Source of the DNA: Pseudoglutamicibacter cumminsii
GTDB lineage: Bacteria > Actinomycetota > Actinomycetes > Actinomycetales > Micrococcaceae
Reading direction: 5' to 3'
DNA: 64,000 bases
NCBI RefSeq assembly: GCF_016907775.1
Contig: NZ_JAFBCO010000001.1
Location: 1,178,001 to 1,242,000, forward strand
Positions 8,494-17,876 of this stretch are shown one piece after another. Under the pieces are notes generated by a model. It ran no database searches, was not told where the DNA came from, and saw nothing but the letters and a program-made list of their open reading frames with translations. How positions within the stretch are numbered: the stretch's first letter is position 1; each line of letters opens with the position of its first letter. The position numbers and the translations under genes were made by a program.

Positions 8494-8623
8494 TGATGTT
8501 TAGTTCCGCTAGGGGCTGATGGATGTGACGTAAGTTAGATCTAATTGTTCTTTCGAACCAGTGACCTTATAGGACCGTTCACCGTGGTCTGGCCGCGGTG
8601 CGTGTTTCAGGAGTCTGAACGTT

Positions 8624-9541
8624 TTGGCGACACCGACGTCGATTGAGTTGTTCCTTGCCGATGGGACCCCGGGCGGGCTGATTGCGGCGGAGATTTCCGG
8701 GTGGACCGGCAAGATCATCGCCGCCCCACGGAAATCGCTGGGGGCGTTGCTGGCGCGCGAGGAGGCGCTCTCGAACGGCGTCTATATTCTCTTGGGTGAG
8801 GACGCCGAGTCCATCAACAACACGTGGTGCTACATCGGTAGGTCGGAGAACTTCGCGGAGCGGCTGCGCAACCATCAAGCGAATAAACCTAAGTGGCAGC
8901 GGGCCATCATCATCCTGAGCTTGCACCATTCCTTCAACGAAGGGCACTGGGGCTATATGGAAGCCAAGCTATTGCAGGAGGCGCGGAAGGCAGACCGGTG
9001 CAGCTTGGATGAGAACAAGAACAACCCGCGCTCCCGGAAACTCTCGGAATCGCAAGAGGCATCCGTCAACGAATTCATCCGCAAAGTGAAGCTGATTCTG
9101 CCGATGTTGGGCGTCAACATCTTGCGGTCCGCGTCCGGGGAGGAGGGTGCGGCGCCTTCCGTTCAGCGTGGTGTGAAGGACGAATCGCCGGTGTTTTCTC
9201 TGGTGCACGCCAGCCGTGGCGTGGATGCACGGATGCGGCCGGTGGATGGCGAACTGTTCGTGCTGGAAGGCTCGCGCCTGGTCAAGCAATGGGACACCAG
9301 TGCGGCGCGCTCTGAGCACACCCGCCGCAGCTATGAGGCGTTGGCACAGCAACATCGCAAGCTGATCGCGGACGGTTCGCTACGGGTAGAGGACGATGCG
9401 TGTGTTGCCACCCGCGACATCGTGTTCAACTCGCCCTCTACGGCGGCAGCGATATGTCTTGGCCGTAGTAGTAATGGCCGGATTGCATGGACAACTAGCG
9501 GCGGGATGACGTATGCGCAGTGGGAAGCCGCCGCGGAGTAG
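8624..9541 (+). CDS. GIY-YIG nuclease-domain protein with DUF4357
   Basis: This 305-residue protein has two parts. Residues about 50-125 form a GIY-YIG fold: GVY (52-54), YIG (70-72), the conserved Arg in FAERLRNH and the metal-binding Glu in YMEAKLLQ (E113). All catalytic positions look intact. Residues about 190-300 match the DUF4357 pattern, ending in the characteristic SGGMTYAQWE. DUF4357 is often found with GIY-YIG or methylase domains. The start is a TTG (8624) with AGGAG ten bases upstream. The next gene, a PLD-helicase, starts 28 bases after this stop, so the two are almost certainly co-transcribed and probably act together on DNA. Confidence 0.85.
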   Translation: MATPTSIELFLADGTPGGLIAAEISGWTGKIIAAPRKSLGALLAREEALSNGVYILLGEDAESINNTWCYIGRSENFAERLRNHQANKPKWQRAIIILSLHHSFNEGHWGYMEAKLLQEARKADRCSLDENKNNPRSRKLSESQEASVNEFIRKVKLILPMLGVNILRSASGEEGAAPSVQRGVKDESPVFSLVHASRGVDARMRPVDGELFVLEGSRLVKQWDTSAARSEHTRRSYEALAQQHRKLIADGSLRVEDDACVATRDIVFNSPSTAAAICLGRSSNGRIAWTTSGGMTYAQWEAAAE

Positions 9542-9569
9542 CGGTGGCGTGAGGAATGAGGTAGGGCCG

Positions 9570-12500
9570 ATGAGTGATGAGTTTGTAGACCCTCTCTTGG
9601 TAGGTCTGCGCGAAGACCTGGTGACCAGGGGCCTGCGGCGTGTCCTGGATGCGACCGCCCTTGAAACGCAGATTGGCAAGGTTGACAAGGCCGACTTCCC
9701 GCACGTCGCGGCCCGCTTCGTTGCGGAACGCCTCGAACAAGAGCTCCAGCAGATCAGCGGCGAAGAAGAACGTATCGATTTCGTGAACCGGCTTCTGGCG
9801 ACCATGAGTTCCGTGAGCCACGGCGAGCACATCGAGGGGCCTAAACCCCAGCAACTGTTGAGCACCGCGAAACCACCTCACAAGGCGCCGCAGTCACCGT
9901 CGATCCCGATCTCCGAAGTCGCTCTACTGACCAACGCGCAAGGCGACCCCCGCCTTGGCCCCGAGCTCAAAACCGAAATGCTCAGCGCTGACGCCGTCGA
10001 CGTGGTGATGTCTTTCGTTCGCTGGTCCGGCATCCGGTTGATCGCTCAGGAACTTCAAGAGCTCAACCGGCGTGGAGTCCCGGTCCGTCTCCTCACCACC
10101 ACCTATATGGGTGCAACCGAGAAACGCGCCCTGGACTATCTGGTGAATGAGTGCGGCGCCGAAGTCCGCATCAGCTACGACACCCAAACCACCCGCCTAC
10201 ACGCCAAAGCGTGGGTCTTCCGCCGCAACACCGGCTTCCACACCGGCTACATCGGCAGCTCCAACCTCAGCAAAGCGGCGATGGTGGACGGGCTCGAATG
10301 GAACGTGCGGGTTTCCAACATCCAGACCCCAGCGCTGGTCGAAAAGTTCGAGGCCACGTTTGAAAGCTATTGGCAGTCGCCGATCTTCGAACCCTACGTT
10401 CCTGAAAAGGACGGGGAACGGCTCCAGCAAGCACTCAACAACGGCGCCGCGGACAAGGTTCCGGACTCGCTGTTGGCCACGAACCTGGATGTTCGCCCGT
10501 ACCCGCACCAGGCGATCATCCTGGACGACCTCCAACACGAACGCGAAGTCCTCAACCGGCACCGCAACCTCGTGGTTGCGGCAACCGGTACCGGCAAGAC
10601 CGTGATCGCCGCGCTGGACTACCGCCGCCTATGCGAAAACACCAAGGGCCCACGCCCGCGGTTGCTGTTCGTTGCGCATCGGCGTGAAATCCTGGAGCAA
10701 TCCCTGCGAACCTTCCGTGACGTTCTCGGCGACGGCTCTTTCGGGGAGCTGTTGGGCGGGAACTACCGGCCCACCAAGTGGGACCATGTATTCGCATCCA
10801 TCCAGACACTGTCTCAGGAAACGGTCTTCACCAAGCTGGACCGCGATCACTTTGACGTGGTGATCATCGACGAATTCCACCACAGTGCCGGCGCCACGTA
10901 CGAACGCGTCATCCAGCATTTTGATGGGTGTAAAGAGTTCCTGGGGTTGACCGCAACTCCTGAGCGGATGGACGGCCAGAACATCGTGGGCCAATACTTT
11001 GACGGCCGGATCGCGAGCGAACTCCGGCTCTGGACTGCGCTGGACAACGATCTTCTGGTTCCTTTCCACTACTTCGGCATCGCCGATGGTGTGGACCTAT
11101 CCGGTGCCCAGTTCACTGCCGGCGGGTACCGGGTCGCGGACCTGGACCGTCTTTATACTGGCAACGATCAGCGCGCTAAGAAAATCATTCAAGCCACCCG
11201 CGAGATCGTGACTGATACCGGCAACATGAAAGCCCTCGGCTTCTGCGTCTCTGTTGACCACGCCACCTACATGGCCGAAGTTTTCAACCAGGCCGGCATC
11301 CCATCGGGCGTTGTCACGGGCAAGACCTCGCGCGAGGACCGCGACCAAGCGATCAAACAGCTTGCCTCTGGCGAGTTGAACTGCCTCATGGCGGTCGATG
11401 TTTTCAACGAGGGCTTCGACCTGCCAGCTATTGACACGGTCCTGATGATGCGGCCGACCCAGTCGGCCACCATCTTCATCCAGCAGCTAGGCCGCGGCCT
11501 GCGCCGAGCGAAAGACAAGAGCATCCTGACGGTCCTGGATTTTGTGGGTCACCAGCACAAGAACTTCCGCTTCGATATCAAACTGCACGCACTCACCGGT
11601 CAGGACCGGAAACAGTTGCAACGTTCTGCGGAGGATCATTTCCCGATGCTGCCGGCAGGGTGTCAGATTGTGCTCGATGAGGTCACTCAGAAGGAGGTTG
11701 TCGCTAACCTTCGGAGCCAGGTGACGATGAGCACCAAGGACTTCCTGGCGGATGTGCGCCAGATGAGCACGGCGGCTGACGTGAAAGCTGGCCTGCACCT
11801 CAAGGACTATTTGGAGCGGTCTGATCGCGACCTTCCGTCGGTATATAAACCGGGAGCGACCCGCACATACCTCGGTGATAAAGGACCGAACGCGTGGGTC
11901 CAATATGAAGCATGGGCGAATGAGCGCAGCTCGTTCCGTCCGAGCGAAGCCGAAAGCAAACTGCTGCAGCGAGCCAACAAGTTTGTACATGTGGACGACC
12001 CGGTCCGTTTCGAGGGATATCTGCGCGTATTGAACAGCGGCAAGGTCACACCTGAGTTGCTGCAGGATCCGGTTGCGTTGATGCTGTACTACTCGTTCTG
12101 GCCGTCTGGTCATGAGAATGGGGTTGCAGCTGGGTTGACGGAGCTTCTGGAGGCTCGGTTTGTGCGGGAGGAACTGGCGCAGATTATGCAGTTCCGGGAA
12201 GTGGTTTCCAGGGCTGTTCCGCGTCCGCTGTCTGGAGGGCTTGAGACCCAACCCATCAGAAGCCACGCGACCTATACCCGAGAGGAACTGCTTGCTGGCT
12301 TGGGCGTGGGGTCGCTGAACTCGGAGAAGCCTGGCAGCATCCGTGAAGGCGTGAAGTGGATTCCGGAACTGCAGACCGATGTGTTGCTGGTGACGTTGAA
12401 GAAATCGGAGGCCGACTATTCTCCGACCACGATGTATCACGATTACGCCTTGACAGACACGCTGTTCCATTGGGAATCTCAAAGCCTCACGCGGGAAGCA

Positions 12501-12722
12501 TCGCCCACCGGGCAGCGGTACATCAACCACGAATCAGAAGGCTCGCACGTGGTCCTGTTCGTCCGGAAGGCGAAGAACGGTGAGATCGGAACGGAGCCAT
12601 ACACGTGCCTCGGTAACGCCCGCTATGTGAAGCATTCAGGGGAGAAACCGATGCAGATCATTTGGGAACTTGAACGCCCGATGCCGGCGAGCTTGTTCGA
12701 TATCGCTCGCGCGGCTCGGTAG
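9570..12722 (+). CDS. PLD-nuclease/SF2 helicase fusion (DUF3427-type)
   Basis: This protein of about 1050 residues has three regions. An N-terminal phospholipase-D-type nuclease domain carries H211xK followed by GSSNLS (the HKD signature). A superfamily 2 helicase core follows, with Walker A ATGTGKT near residue 340, a DEFHH box at D434, LTATPER motif III, and QLGRGLRR motif VI near 637. A long C-terminal region resembles the DUF3427 tail found on such helicases. ATG 9570 has GAGGTAGG upstream. Related PLD-helicases often occur in bacterial defence loci. With the adjacent GIY-YIG protein and abiE, a role against foreign DNA is inferred. Confidence 0.87.
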   Translation: MSDEFVDPLLVGLREDLVTRGLRRVLDATALETQIGKVDKADFPHVAARFVAERLEQELQQISGEEERIDFVNRLLATMSSVSHGEHIEGPKPQQLLSTAKPPHKAPQSPSIPISEVALLTNAQGDPRLGPELKTEMLSADAVDVVMSFVRWSGIRLIAQELQELNRRGVPVRLLTTTYMGATEKRALDYLVNECGAEVRISYDTQTTRLHAKAWVFRRNTGFHTGYIGSSNLSKAAMVDGLEWNVRVSNIQTPALVEKFEATFESYWQSPIFEPYVPEKDGERLQQALNNGAADKVPDSLLATNLDVRPYPHQAIILDDLQHEREVLNRHRNLVVAATGTGKTVIAALDYRRLCENTKGPRPRLLFVAHRREILEQSLRTFRDVLGDGSFGELLGGNYRPTKWDHVFASIQTLSQETVFTKLDRDHFDVVIIDEFHHSAGATYERVIQHFDGCKEFLGLTATPERMDGQNIVGQYFDGRIASELRLWTALDNDLLVPFHYFGIADGVDLSGAQFTAGGYRVADLDRLYTGNDQRAKKIIQATREIVTDTGNMKALGFCVSVDHATYMAEVFNQAGIPSGVVTGKTSREDRDQAIKQLASGELNCLMAVDVFNEGFDLPAIDTVLMMRPTQSATIFIQQLGRGLRRAKDKSILTVLDFVGHQHKNFRFDIKLHALTGQDRKQLQRSAEDHFPMLPAGCQIVLDEVTQKEVVANLRSQVTMSTKDFLADVRQMSTAADVKAGLHLKDYLERSDRDLPSVYKPGATRTYLGDKGPNAWVQYEAWANERSSFRPSEAESKLLQRANKFVHVDDPVRFEGYLRVLNSGKVTPELLQDPVALMLYYSFWPSGHENGVAAGLTELLEARFVREELAQIMQFREVVSRAVPRPLSGGLETQPIRSHATYTREELLAGLGVGSLNSEKPGSIREGVKWIPELQTDVLLVTLKKSEADYSPTTMYHDYALTDTLFHWESQSLTREASPTGQRYINHESEGSHVVLFVRKAKNGEIGTEPYTCLGNARYVKHSGEKPMQIIWELERPMPASLFDIARAAR

Positions 12723-12785
12723 GTAGTAGCGGCGGGTCACGACATCGTCATGGCCCGCCGCTATCCCTCCGGGTAGATTCAGAGC

Positions 12786-13283
12786 ATGGACCTGCATGAG
12801 TTTGTTGCACCCTTCGCCAAGCATCTTGGCGCGTGGAGCGGCTCCGGTCGCGGCTACTATCCCACCATCGACGGCTTCGAATACAACGAAACCCTCACCT
12901 TCACCGGTGTACCCGGCAAGCCGTTCGTCAAGGTTGAGCAGAAAACCACATCGCCCGCCGGGGCACCCATGCATGTGGAAACCGGATACCTCCGCTTCAG
13001 CGCAACCGACCACGTCGAACTGATCCTCGCGCAACCCACCGGGCAAACCGAACTGCTCGAAGGCACCTACAACCCCGCGAACGGGACGCTCGAGCTCACC
13101 GAATCCCGCATCGTGAACTCCAGCACCGCGAAAACCGTCAACGAAACCCAGCGGTTCTACACGTTCAACCGCGACCAGCTGACCACCGCGTTCCACATGG
13201 CCGCGGTCGGTGAAGCCATGACGCAACACCTCGAAAGCACGCTACACCGCACTGAAGCGGACCGCGCCGGGATGCACGCATAA
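12786..13283 (+). CDS. Nitrobindin-family (THAP4-like, heme-binding beta-barrel) protein
   Basis: This 165-residue protein belongs to the FABP-like nitrobindin family (DUF1794). The diagnostic first strand LGAWSGSGRGYYP (GxWxGxG) is followed by family-typical FEYNETLTF. The C-terminal MAAVGEAMTQHLESTLHR contains the conserved His that serves as the proximal heme ligand in the family. Characterised members bind ferric heme and isomerise peroxynitrite to nitrate in the cytosol. The stop is 9 bases before the GTG of an adenylate-forming ligase gene, so they may share a transcript, though no functional link is obvious. Confidence 0.85.
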   Translation: MDLHEFVAPFAKHLGAWSGSGRGYYPTIDGFEYNETLTFTGVPGKPFVKVEQKTTSPAGAPMHVETGYLRFSATDHVELILAQPTGQTELLEGTYNPANGTLELTESRIVNSSTAKTVNETQRFYTFNRDQLTTAFHMAAVGEAMTQHLESTLHRTEADRAGMHA

Positions 13284-13292
13284 GATAGCCCC

Positions 13293-15071
13293 GTGCCCAT
13301 CACCCGCTCCATCCACGAAACCGCCGCCGCGCATCCCACGTGGCCCGCGATCACGAGCGAAAACTGTGTGCTCAGCTACCGCGAACTGGTGCAGGAAAGC
13401 TCCCGCATCGTCACCGCCGCCAACTGGCTGCACCGCAAAGCCCGGTTGGTGGGACGGAATGAGTCAGAGTCGCGGCCGGTGACCGCGGTGTGCACTACAT
13501 CGGCGTTTGAAGCGGCACGGATCATGACGGCGCTTGCTGGTTCCGAACACGTTTTCGCGGCGATAGACCCGCGATGGCCGGTCGAACATCAGCGCAACAT
13601 CGTGCGTTCGGCAGGGATCGGCGTGGTGATCGTGGATGACACACAATCCGCCGCAACCCTCCGGGAAGCCCTAGACGAGGAATGCGACGAGGACTGGGGC
13701 GGGATCGTCTGCACGATCACGGAGTTCCGGAATCTCGAACACGCGGTTGATACTGAGCCGGATGCTGCGGAGGAGGACGTTGCGAGGGAGGTGCCGGGCG
13801 AACGCCCCGAGGACGAACCTTTCCTCATGCTGTTCTCTTCCGGGACCACAGCCGCGCCGAAAGCGTTCCTCAAAACCCGCGGGCAATACCGGGCGAACCT
13901 CGAGGTCTCCAAACGACACCTCGGAGTAGGGCCTAAAGACGATGCTACTGGGCCAGAAGACGGTTCGACGCCGGGACATGGCTACGTGCCGGAGGGCGAG
14001 CTCGGGGCTCGCCTCCGGATGGGGCCGCGCGTGGTCACGTTTGCGCCGGGACCGTTCGCTTACTCACTCACCCTCTACGCGGCGGTGGAAGCGCTCGCGA
14101 CCGGCGGCACCATCCACCTTTCCAGCAGCCACACCGACGGGCTCGCGCTCGCGGACCTGGGGGAGCGCATCGCGCGCGAAAGGATTACCCGCATCGTCAC
14201 CGTCCCCGCGATGCTACGCGGCATCATCACCCAAGCCACCCGCACGCCGGAGCTGTTTGCGCGGCTGGAGCTGATCGTTGTGGGCGGCGCCGACCTCCCC
14301 GAAAACCTCCGCCACGAGCTCGCCGCCGTCCTCCCACGCACCGAACTCATCAGTTATTACGGCGCCGCGGAAATCGGGTTCATCGGGCAAGGAATCCCCG
14401 GCCACCCCGGATGGCATGAGGTCTACAACGGGGTTGACGTGCAGATCCGCGACGAGAACGGCGTGCCCGTGCGTGATGGTGAACGGGGCACCATCTGGGT
14501 TCGGGCCGCATCGGCCTCGGACGGATATGTGGTTGGCGGCAACACGGCACATGACGGCGGCGGCCTGCTGGATGAGCGCGGCTGGGCGAGCGTCGGCGAC
14601 CAAGGCCGCACGCGCATCGTCGACGGCCGGCGACAGGTCCAGGGGGTGGGCCGCGCCGGCGACATCATCAACACCGGCGGCCACAAGGTCGCGCTCCCGG
14701 AAGTGACCCGCGCCTACACGGACTTCACGGCCGGTGGACAAGCGTTCGATGCGGTTGCGGTCGGGTTGCCGGATGCCACGCTGGGTACGGTTCTCGCGCT
14801 CGCCGTCGAAGACTTCGGGGTGGGACTGAGTAGCAGTGGGTTGAGCGGCAGTGGGTTGGGCGGCACCCGCGTCGACCCCCTCCTGACCAAGGCAGCGTTG
14901 CGTGAGTGGGGCAGGGAACGGTTGGCGCCGCAGTTCGTTCCGGCGCAGTACTACGTGGTGCCTCGGCTGCCGCGAACGGTGGGCGGCAAAATCAAGACCA
15001 CCGAACTCGCCGAACTGCTTCGCTCCAGCCATGCTGCACAACACGGCGCGGAAGGGGTGCAACGGTTATGA
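13293..15071 (+). CDS. AMP-dependent acyl/aryl-CoA (or -ACP) ligase
   Basis: This 592-residue member of the adenylate-forming superfamily has the P-loop-like A3 motif (LFSSGTTAAPKAF), an A5 motif (ISYYGAAEIGF), and late motifs (WASVGDQGRTR, GRAGDIINTGGHKV). It ends with a catalytic-lysine segment (PRTVGGKIKTTEL). It should activate a carboxylic acid to an acyl-adenylate and pass it to CoA or a carrier protein. Gly/Ser-rich low-complexity inserts occur near residues 505-525 and 215-230. It starts at GTG and its last base pair overlaps the ATG of a ketoacyl synthase gene (ATGA), so the two products probably work together on one acyl chain. Confidence 0.85.
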   Translation: MPITRSIHETAAAHPTWPAITSENCVLSYRELVQESSRIVTAANWLHRKARLVGRNESESRPVTAVCTTSAFEAARIMTALAGSEHVFAAIDPRWPVEHQRNIVRSAGIGVVIVDDTQSAATLREALDEECDEDWGGIVCTITEFRNLEHAVDTEPDAAEEDVAREVPGERPEDEPFLMLFSSGTTAAPKAFLKTRGQYRANLEVSKRHLGVGPKDDATGPEDGSTPGHGYVPEGELGARLRMGPRVVTFAPGPFAYSLTLYAAVEALATGGTIHLSSSHTDGLALADLGERIARERITRIVTVPAMLRGIITQATRTPELFARLELIVVGGADLPENLRHELAAVLPRTELISYYGAAEIGFIGQGIPGHPGWHEVYNGVDVQIRDENGVPVRDGERGTIWVRAASASDGYVVGGNTAHDGGGLLDERGWASVGDQGRTRIVDGRRQVQGVGRAGDIINTGGHKVALPEVTRAYTDFTAGGQAFDAVAVGLPDATLGTVLALAVEDFGVGLSSSGLSGSGLGGTRVDPLLTKAALREWGRERLAPQFVPAQYYVVPRLPRTVGGKIKTTELAELLRSSHAAQHGAEGVQRL

Positions 15072-16393
15072 CGCACGCGAAAGTCACGATCACCGGGCTT
15101 GGTGCAATCACCCCGAGCGGGCTGACCGTCCCCGAGGTGTGGGACTCCGTCGTCAACGGCCGCAGCGGCATCCGGGTTCTGGAGGGCGAGGGGTTCGAAA
15201 CCCCGCACGCCCGCGAACTCGCTGTGCGCATCGGCGGTCAGGTCCGCGGCTTCAACCGCGAAGACTACGTGGACCGGCAGCTCGCCCGCCGGCTCGAGGA
15301 CATGCACGTGTGGGCCATCGCCGCCGCCGACCAAGCCCTCGCTCAAGCCGGCATTCACTTGCCCGGTGCCACCGAACCTAACGCTGCCCTGCCGTGGGAT
15401 CCGTCGCGGGTTATGGTCGTGGTGGCTACGGGTTCGGGTCCGTTGCGGCCGCATCATGAGGCGGCGCTCGCGTTCGAACAACGCGGGCAACGCGGCGTCC
15501 CGTTGAGCCTTACGATGCACGGCGCCCCCGACGCCCCTGCCGCACTCATCAGCCAGCGGTACGGGGTCACGGGGCCGGCTCGTGCGGTGTCGGCGACGTG
15601 CGCCTCCGGTGCCGTCGCGCTTGGGGAGGCGATGCGCGCGCTACGTCACGGGTATGCGGACGCCGCGATCGTGGTCGGTGTAGAGGACTGCGTGAACCCG
15701 ATCAACGTGTCCTCCAACGCGAACGTTCGGGCGCTCGCCGCGGGCTACGAGGCTAACCCCGAGCAAGCATCACGGCCGTTTGATCGCGGCCGAAAAGGGT
15801 TCGTGGTTACCGCCGGGGCCGCCGCGGTGGTTCTGGAACGTGAAACCGTTGCACAGTCCCGCGGGGCGCACGCGCTCGCGGAGCTCGCGGGTTACGGTGC
15901 TTCTTCGGACGCCCACCACCCGACGGCCCCTCTGCCCGATGGTCGCGGTGCCGCAGCCGCGATGCGCGCGGCTCTCGCTGACGCCGGGCTTACGCCGGAA
16001 CAGTTCGCCACGGGCGGTCCGGATGGTGGCGCCAGTGGTCACGTTAACGCGCACGGAACCGGGACGATGGCAGGCGACGCGGCGGAGGCCGCCGCGCTCA
16101 CCGCCGTGTTCGGCGGGGCAGGGAACCTAACCCGACTCCCGATCACCGCGACCAAGTCCTCGACCGGCCACCTGCTGGGTGCCGCGGGAGTCCTCGAGGC
16201 AGTGATCAGTGTGTGTTCGCTGCGGGAGGGGATTATCCCGCCGACCATCAACCTGGAGGACCCAGCGTTCCCGGAGCTCAACATCGTGCGCGAACCGCGC
16301 CGCATGACCCCGGAAAGTAACACGGCGGTTTTGTCTAATTCGTTCGGGTTTGGTGGGCATAACGCGGCGATCCTCATTACGGCGCGGGAGTAG
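15068..16393 (+). CDS. Beta-ketoacyl-ACP synthase (FabF-like, KAS II type)
   Basis: This 441-residue thiolase-fold enzyme has the full catalytic set: nucleophile C178 in ATCASGAV, H329 in NAHGTGT, K363 in ATKSSTGH and H368. It condenses an acyl thioester with malonyl-ACP, as in fatty acid or type II polyketide synthesis. ATG 15068 overlaps the ligase stop, implying coupled translation. No acyl carrier protein, ketoreductase or malonyltransferase lies alongside, so this is not the housekeeping fab cluster. It is probably a dedicated condensing enzyme for the product of the adjacent ligase. The target metabolite is unknown. Confidence 0.87.
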   Translation: MTHAKVTITGLGAITPSGLTVPEVWDSVVNGRSGIRVLEGEGFETPHARELAVRIGGQVRGFNREDYVDRQLARRLEDMHVWAIAAADQALAQAGIHLPGATEPNAALPWDPSRVMVVVATGSGPLRPHHEAALAFEQRGQRGVPLSLTMHGAPDAPAALISQRYGVTGPARAVSATCASGAVALGEAMRALRHGYADAAIVVGVEDCVNPINVSSNANVRALAAGYEANPEQASRPFDRGRKGFVVTAGAAAVVLERETVAQSRGAHALAELAGYGASSDAHHPTAPLPDGRGAAAAMRAALADAGLTPEQFATGGPDGGASGHVNAHGTGTMAGDAAEAAALTAVFGGAGNLTRLPITATKSSTGHLLGAAGVLEAVISVCSLREGIIPPTINLEDPAFPELNIVREPRRMTPESNTAVLSNSFGFGGHNAAILITARE

Positions 16394-16583
16394 GCGACCC
16401 GCGCGGAAGCCAACGGCCCAGCGCGCCTGGGGCACCGGCCGTCGGCCCCCGTAACAAGACGCGGCAACCCATTGAGGCGGGCCCTGCTCAGGCGTAGAGT
16501 GCAACAACGCCCGGAAGGCTTACACCGGCAGGTAGCCGGCGTGGACGGGCGCGACCTCAAACGCTCGCAGGAGAGTGAACCTC

Positions 16584-17723
16584 ATGTCCGAAACCCGCAT
16601 CGATTTTCTGTACCTCAACGAACCAGACATGATCGCCGCGGGGGTGACCGATATGGCGCGGTGCGTGGACGTGATGGAAGAGACTCTCGTGCTGCTGCGG
16701 CGCGGGGATTTCCGGATGGCGGGCGCGAACGCGATGTCGCACGGCGCGATGATCAGCTTCCCCAAGGAACCGGAATTTGAGAACATGCCGGCCGACGGCC
16801 CCGACCGGCGTTTCATGGCGATGCCCGCCTACCTGGGCGGCCGGTTCCACACCGCGGGCGCGAAATGGTACGGATCCAACGTAGAGAACCGGAAGAAGGG
16901 CCTGCCGCGCTCAATCCACACCCTGGCGCTCAACGATGCGGATACCGGGGCGCCGCTCGCGTACATGTCCGCGAACCTCATCTCCGCGTACCGCACCGGC
17001 GCGATCCCGGGCGTCGCGGCCAAGCATCTCGCGCGGAAGGATGCACGTACGTTCGGCATCGTCGGCCCTGGCGTGATTGGCCGTTCCGTTACGCAGGCCG
17101 TTATGTCGCAGTGCCCAGGCATCGAGGAGATCGTGGTCAACGGCATCGACCAACCGGATGTTGACCGCTACCGCACCTTCATCGAGCAGAACTTTCCGCA
17201 CATCCGTTCGGTGCGGGCCGCATCGGACGTTGAAGAGGTAGTGCGGGCCGCCGATGTGGTGACGGTGACGGTCACGACCGGTGGCGAAGGCTCGTCCGCG
17301 TTCCCGTTCATTGATGAGGAGTGGATCAAGCCGGGCGCAGTTCTTTTGTTGCCGACAGCGGTGCGGTTCGATGACACGTTCATCGCCTCGGACCGCGTCA
17401 CGAAGGTGGTGGATTCGTGGCGCCTGTACGATGCGTGGGCTGAGGAATACGGTGTGGGCGCCTACCAGAAGCTCGGGATTATCGGCACGCACTGGCACGA
17501 CCTGATGCGGGCCGGGCTGCTGGAGCGGGACTCGATCGTGGACATGGCGGACATTATCGAAGATGCTGCGCCTGGCCGGCAGGATAATGAGCAGATCTTC
17601 CTGTATTCGGTGGGTGGTATGCCGGTTGAGGACGTCGCATGGGCGACCGAGGTGTACCGGAACGCTGTAGAGAAGGGGATCGGGACCAAGCTCAACCTGT
17701 GGGATGCGCCGAACCTGGCGTGA
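16584..17723 (+). CDS. Ornithine cyclodeaminase/mu-crystallin family protein
   Basis: This 379-residue Rossmann-type protein carries the family pattern: MPAYLGGRFHTAGAKWYGSN, LNDADTGAPLAYM, then the dinucleotide-binding IVGPGVIGRSVTQAVM and VTVTVTTGGEGS. Members include ornithine cyclodeaminase, alanine dehydrogenase and ketimine reductases. Close actinobacterial relatives are often labelled tyramine oxidase subunit B, a name without clear biochemical support. ATG 16584 has AGGAG ten bases upstream, while the GTG at 16575 is too close to it. The 190-base gap before it suggests its own promoter. Confidence 0.8.
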   Translation: MSETRIDFLYLNEPDMIAAGVTDMARCVDVMEETLVLLRRGDFRMAGANAMSHGAMISFPKEPEFENMPADGPDRRFMAMPAYLGGRFHTAGAKWYGSNVENRKKGLPRSIHTLALNDADTGAPLAYMSANLISAYRTGAIPGVAAKHLARKDARTFGIVGPGVIGRSVTQAVMSQCPGIEEIVVNGIDQPDVDRYRTFIEQNFPHIRSVRAASDVEEVVRAADVVTVTVTTGGEGSSAFPFIDEEWIKPGAVLLLPTAVRFDDTFIASDRVTKVVDSWRLYDAWAEEYGVGAYQKLGIIGTHWHDLMRAGLLERDSIVDMADIIEDAAPGRQDNEQIFLYSVGGMPVEDVAWATEVYRNAVEKGIGTKLNLWDAPNLA

Positions 17724-17876
17724 TCAAACCTGTGAATCAGCTTGTCCTATTCTTGTAATACCCCATGTGGTGTCACTATTATTAGTCCCGTGTTGAAGAG
17801 GATCGCATTGCAGGAAACCTTCCTACGGCAGATTTTTCAGCACGAGTCTTGGTAGGTAACTGAAGGATGGGGCTCA

